A stretch of 64,000 bases of DNA from contig NZ_BCVA01000009.1 in NCBI RefSeq assembly GCF_001591505.1, positions 1 to 64,000 on the forward strand. Direction: 5' to 3'. How positions within the stretch are numbered: position 1 is the first letter of the stretch; the number at the start of each line of letters is the position of its first letter. The position numbers were made by a program, and so were the translations under genes. Under the pieces are notes generated by a model that made no database searches, was not told the DNA's origin, and was given only the letters and a program-made list of their open reading frames with translations. The DNA comes from Neobacillus niacini NBRC 15566 (GTDB taxonomy: Bacteria; Bacillota; Bacilli; Bacillales; Cytobacillaceae). This document shows positions 63,582 to 64,000 of this stretch, in pieces.

Positions 63582-64000
63582 ATGATGAATCAAATTTCCT
63601 CCACTATGATAATGGAAGAGAGTAATTTCTTTTTAGAAGTTTATCTTGATCCTTTTAATAAAAGAATACGAATTGATGATTACCGTGGAAATTTACATTT
63701 ACTGCTGGAAAGAACGGAGGAGTTAGCACACAAGCATCAAGTGGAAAAATTAATTATGAAAGCGCGGTCAGAAGACTTTTTACACCTATTCGAAAAAAGC
63801 TTTCAGCCGGAAGCTGTAGTGGATCGTTATTTTCTTGGATCGGATGCCCATTTTTTTTCGAAGTTTTATACTGTGGAACGAAAGAAAAATGACCATTGGA
63901 TTACAGAGGACGGAATGATTCAGAGCATTTACCAATTAGATACAACTATCAATAAACCCTATCCGCCAAAAGAGTATGAGTTAAAGAGAGCAGATGAATC
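63582..64000 (+). CDS. yodP: Beta-lysine N-acetyltransferase YodP/AblB, cut by window end
   Basis: First 139 codons; the frame is open at the window edge. AAGGAG lies five bases before the ATG at 63582 (an ATG at 63585 is also possible). The N-terminus holds LEVYLDPFNKRIRIDDYRG and later YFLGSDAHFFSKFYTVER, as in the N-terminal part of AblB-type enzymes, whose GNAT acetyl-CoA domain would lie beyond the window. It acetylates beta-lysine made by KamA. kamA (yodO) is expected just to the right. Confidence 0.8.
   Translation, partial: MMNQISSTMIMEESNFFLEVYLDPFNKRIRIDDYRGNLHLLLERTEELAHKHQVEKLIMKARSEDFLHLFEKSFQPEAVVDRYFLGSDAHFFSKFYTVERKKNDHWITEDGMIQSIYQLDTTINKPYPPKEYELKRADE

Overview
The window reads as a chromosomal segment of an AT-rich, endospore-forming member of the Bacillaceae (Bacillus/Neobacillus-like). 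Evidence: typical GGAGG ribosome sites with many TTG and GTG starts, sporulation and germination genes (sspL, a YjcZ-type peptide, a gerABC-type operon, a sigma-E-like promoter), and gene order that largely follows the B. subtilis ypbR-ypcP-sspL-ypdQ/ypeP/ypeQ-cspD-metA-ypgQ-ypgR-yphP-ypiP-ypjP-thyB-dfrA-plsC-ypmPQRS-msrAB-yod region. No rRNA, tRNA, transposase, prophage or CRISPR array was seen.

Layout. Positions 1-188 hold the end of a 52-bp tandem repeat. 189-9615: a NERD-domain protein, the double dynamin DynA, a rhodanese, the 5'-3' exonuclease YpcP, SspL, two RNase HI-like proteins, YpeQ and CspD. 9886-18622: a beta-lactamase-fold hydrolase, TopB, MntR, a second 52-bp repeat array, MetA, Fhs and an unknown protein. 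18749-25798: DegV, an HD phosphohydrolase coupled to an ABC-F ATPase (YfmR type), YpgR, the bacilliredoxin BrxA, a methyltransferase and YpjP.

25838-36385 is a ten-gene ter/yce stress island placed between ypjP and thyA, where B. subtilis has only ypjQ. It has three TerD proteins, TerC, YceG, TelA/YceH and a four-gene biosynthetic module (TIM-barrel C-C lyase, PRTase-TRSP, StiP-PELOTA, HAD phosphatase). Two matches to the ECF sigma consensus (TGAAAC-N16-CGTATA) stand before the first gene and before yceG. A PPEP/lethal-factor-like zinc metalloprotease follows it.

37278-53655: thyA-dfrA, plsC, tatA-tatC, ypmP, a second degV, a metallo-beta-lactamase gene with an 18-bp FadR-type operator, a gerABC-like receptor operon, ypmQ-ypmR-ypmS, a DUF4397 protein, a second-type RsgA GTPase behind what looks like a leader-peptide attenuator (50377-50580), msrA-msrB, a DUF502 membrane protein and the YjcZ-type peptide. 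53834-57802: an FAD-dependent oxidoreductase, an S66 peptidase and a KtrB/TrkH K+ transporter. 58032-64000: a yodT-yodS-yodR-yodQ-(ALDH)-yodP operon, the beta-lysine catabolic pathway known from B. subtilis, with an aldehyde dehydrogenase added; yodP runs off the right edge.

Main items for a second look: the rsgA leader attenuator, the ECF-driven ter island, the two related 52-bp repeat arrays, the FadR box and the ALDH insertion in the yod operon. All functional calls come from motif recognition by eye; no database search was run.
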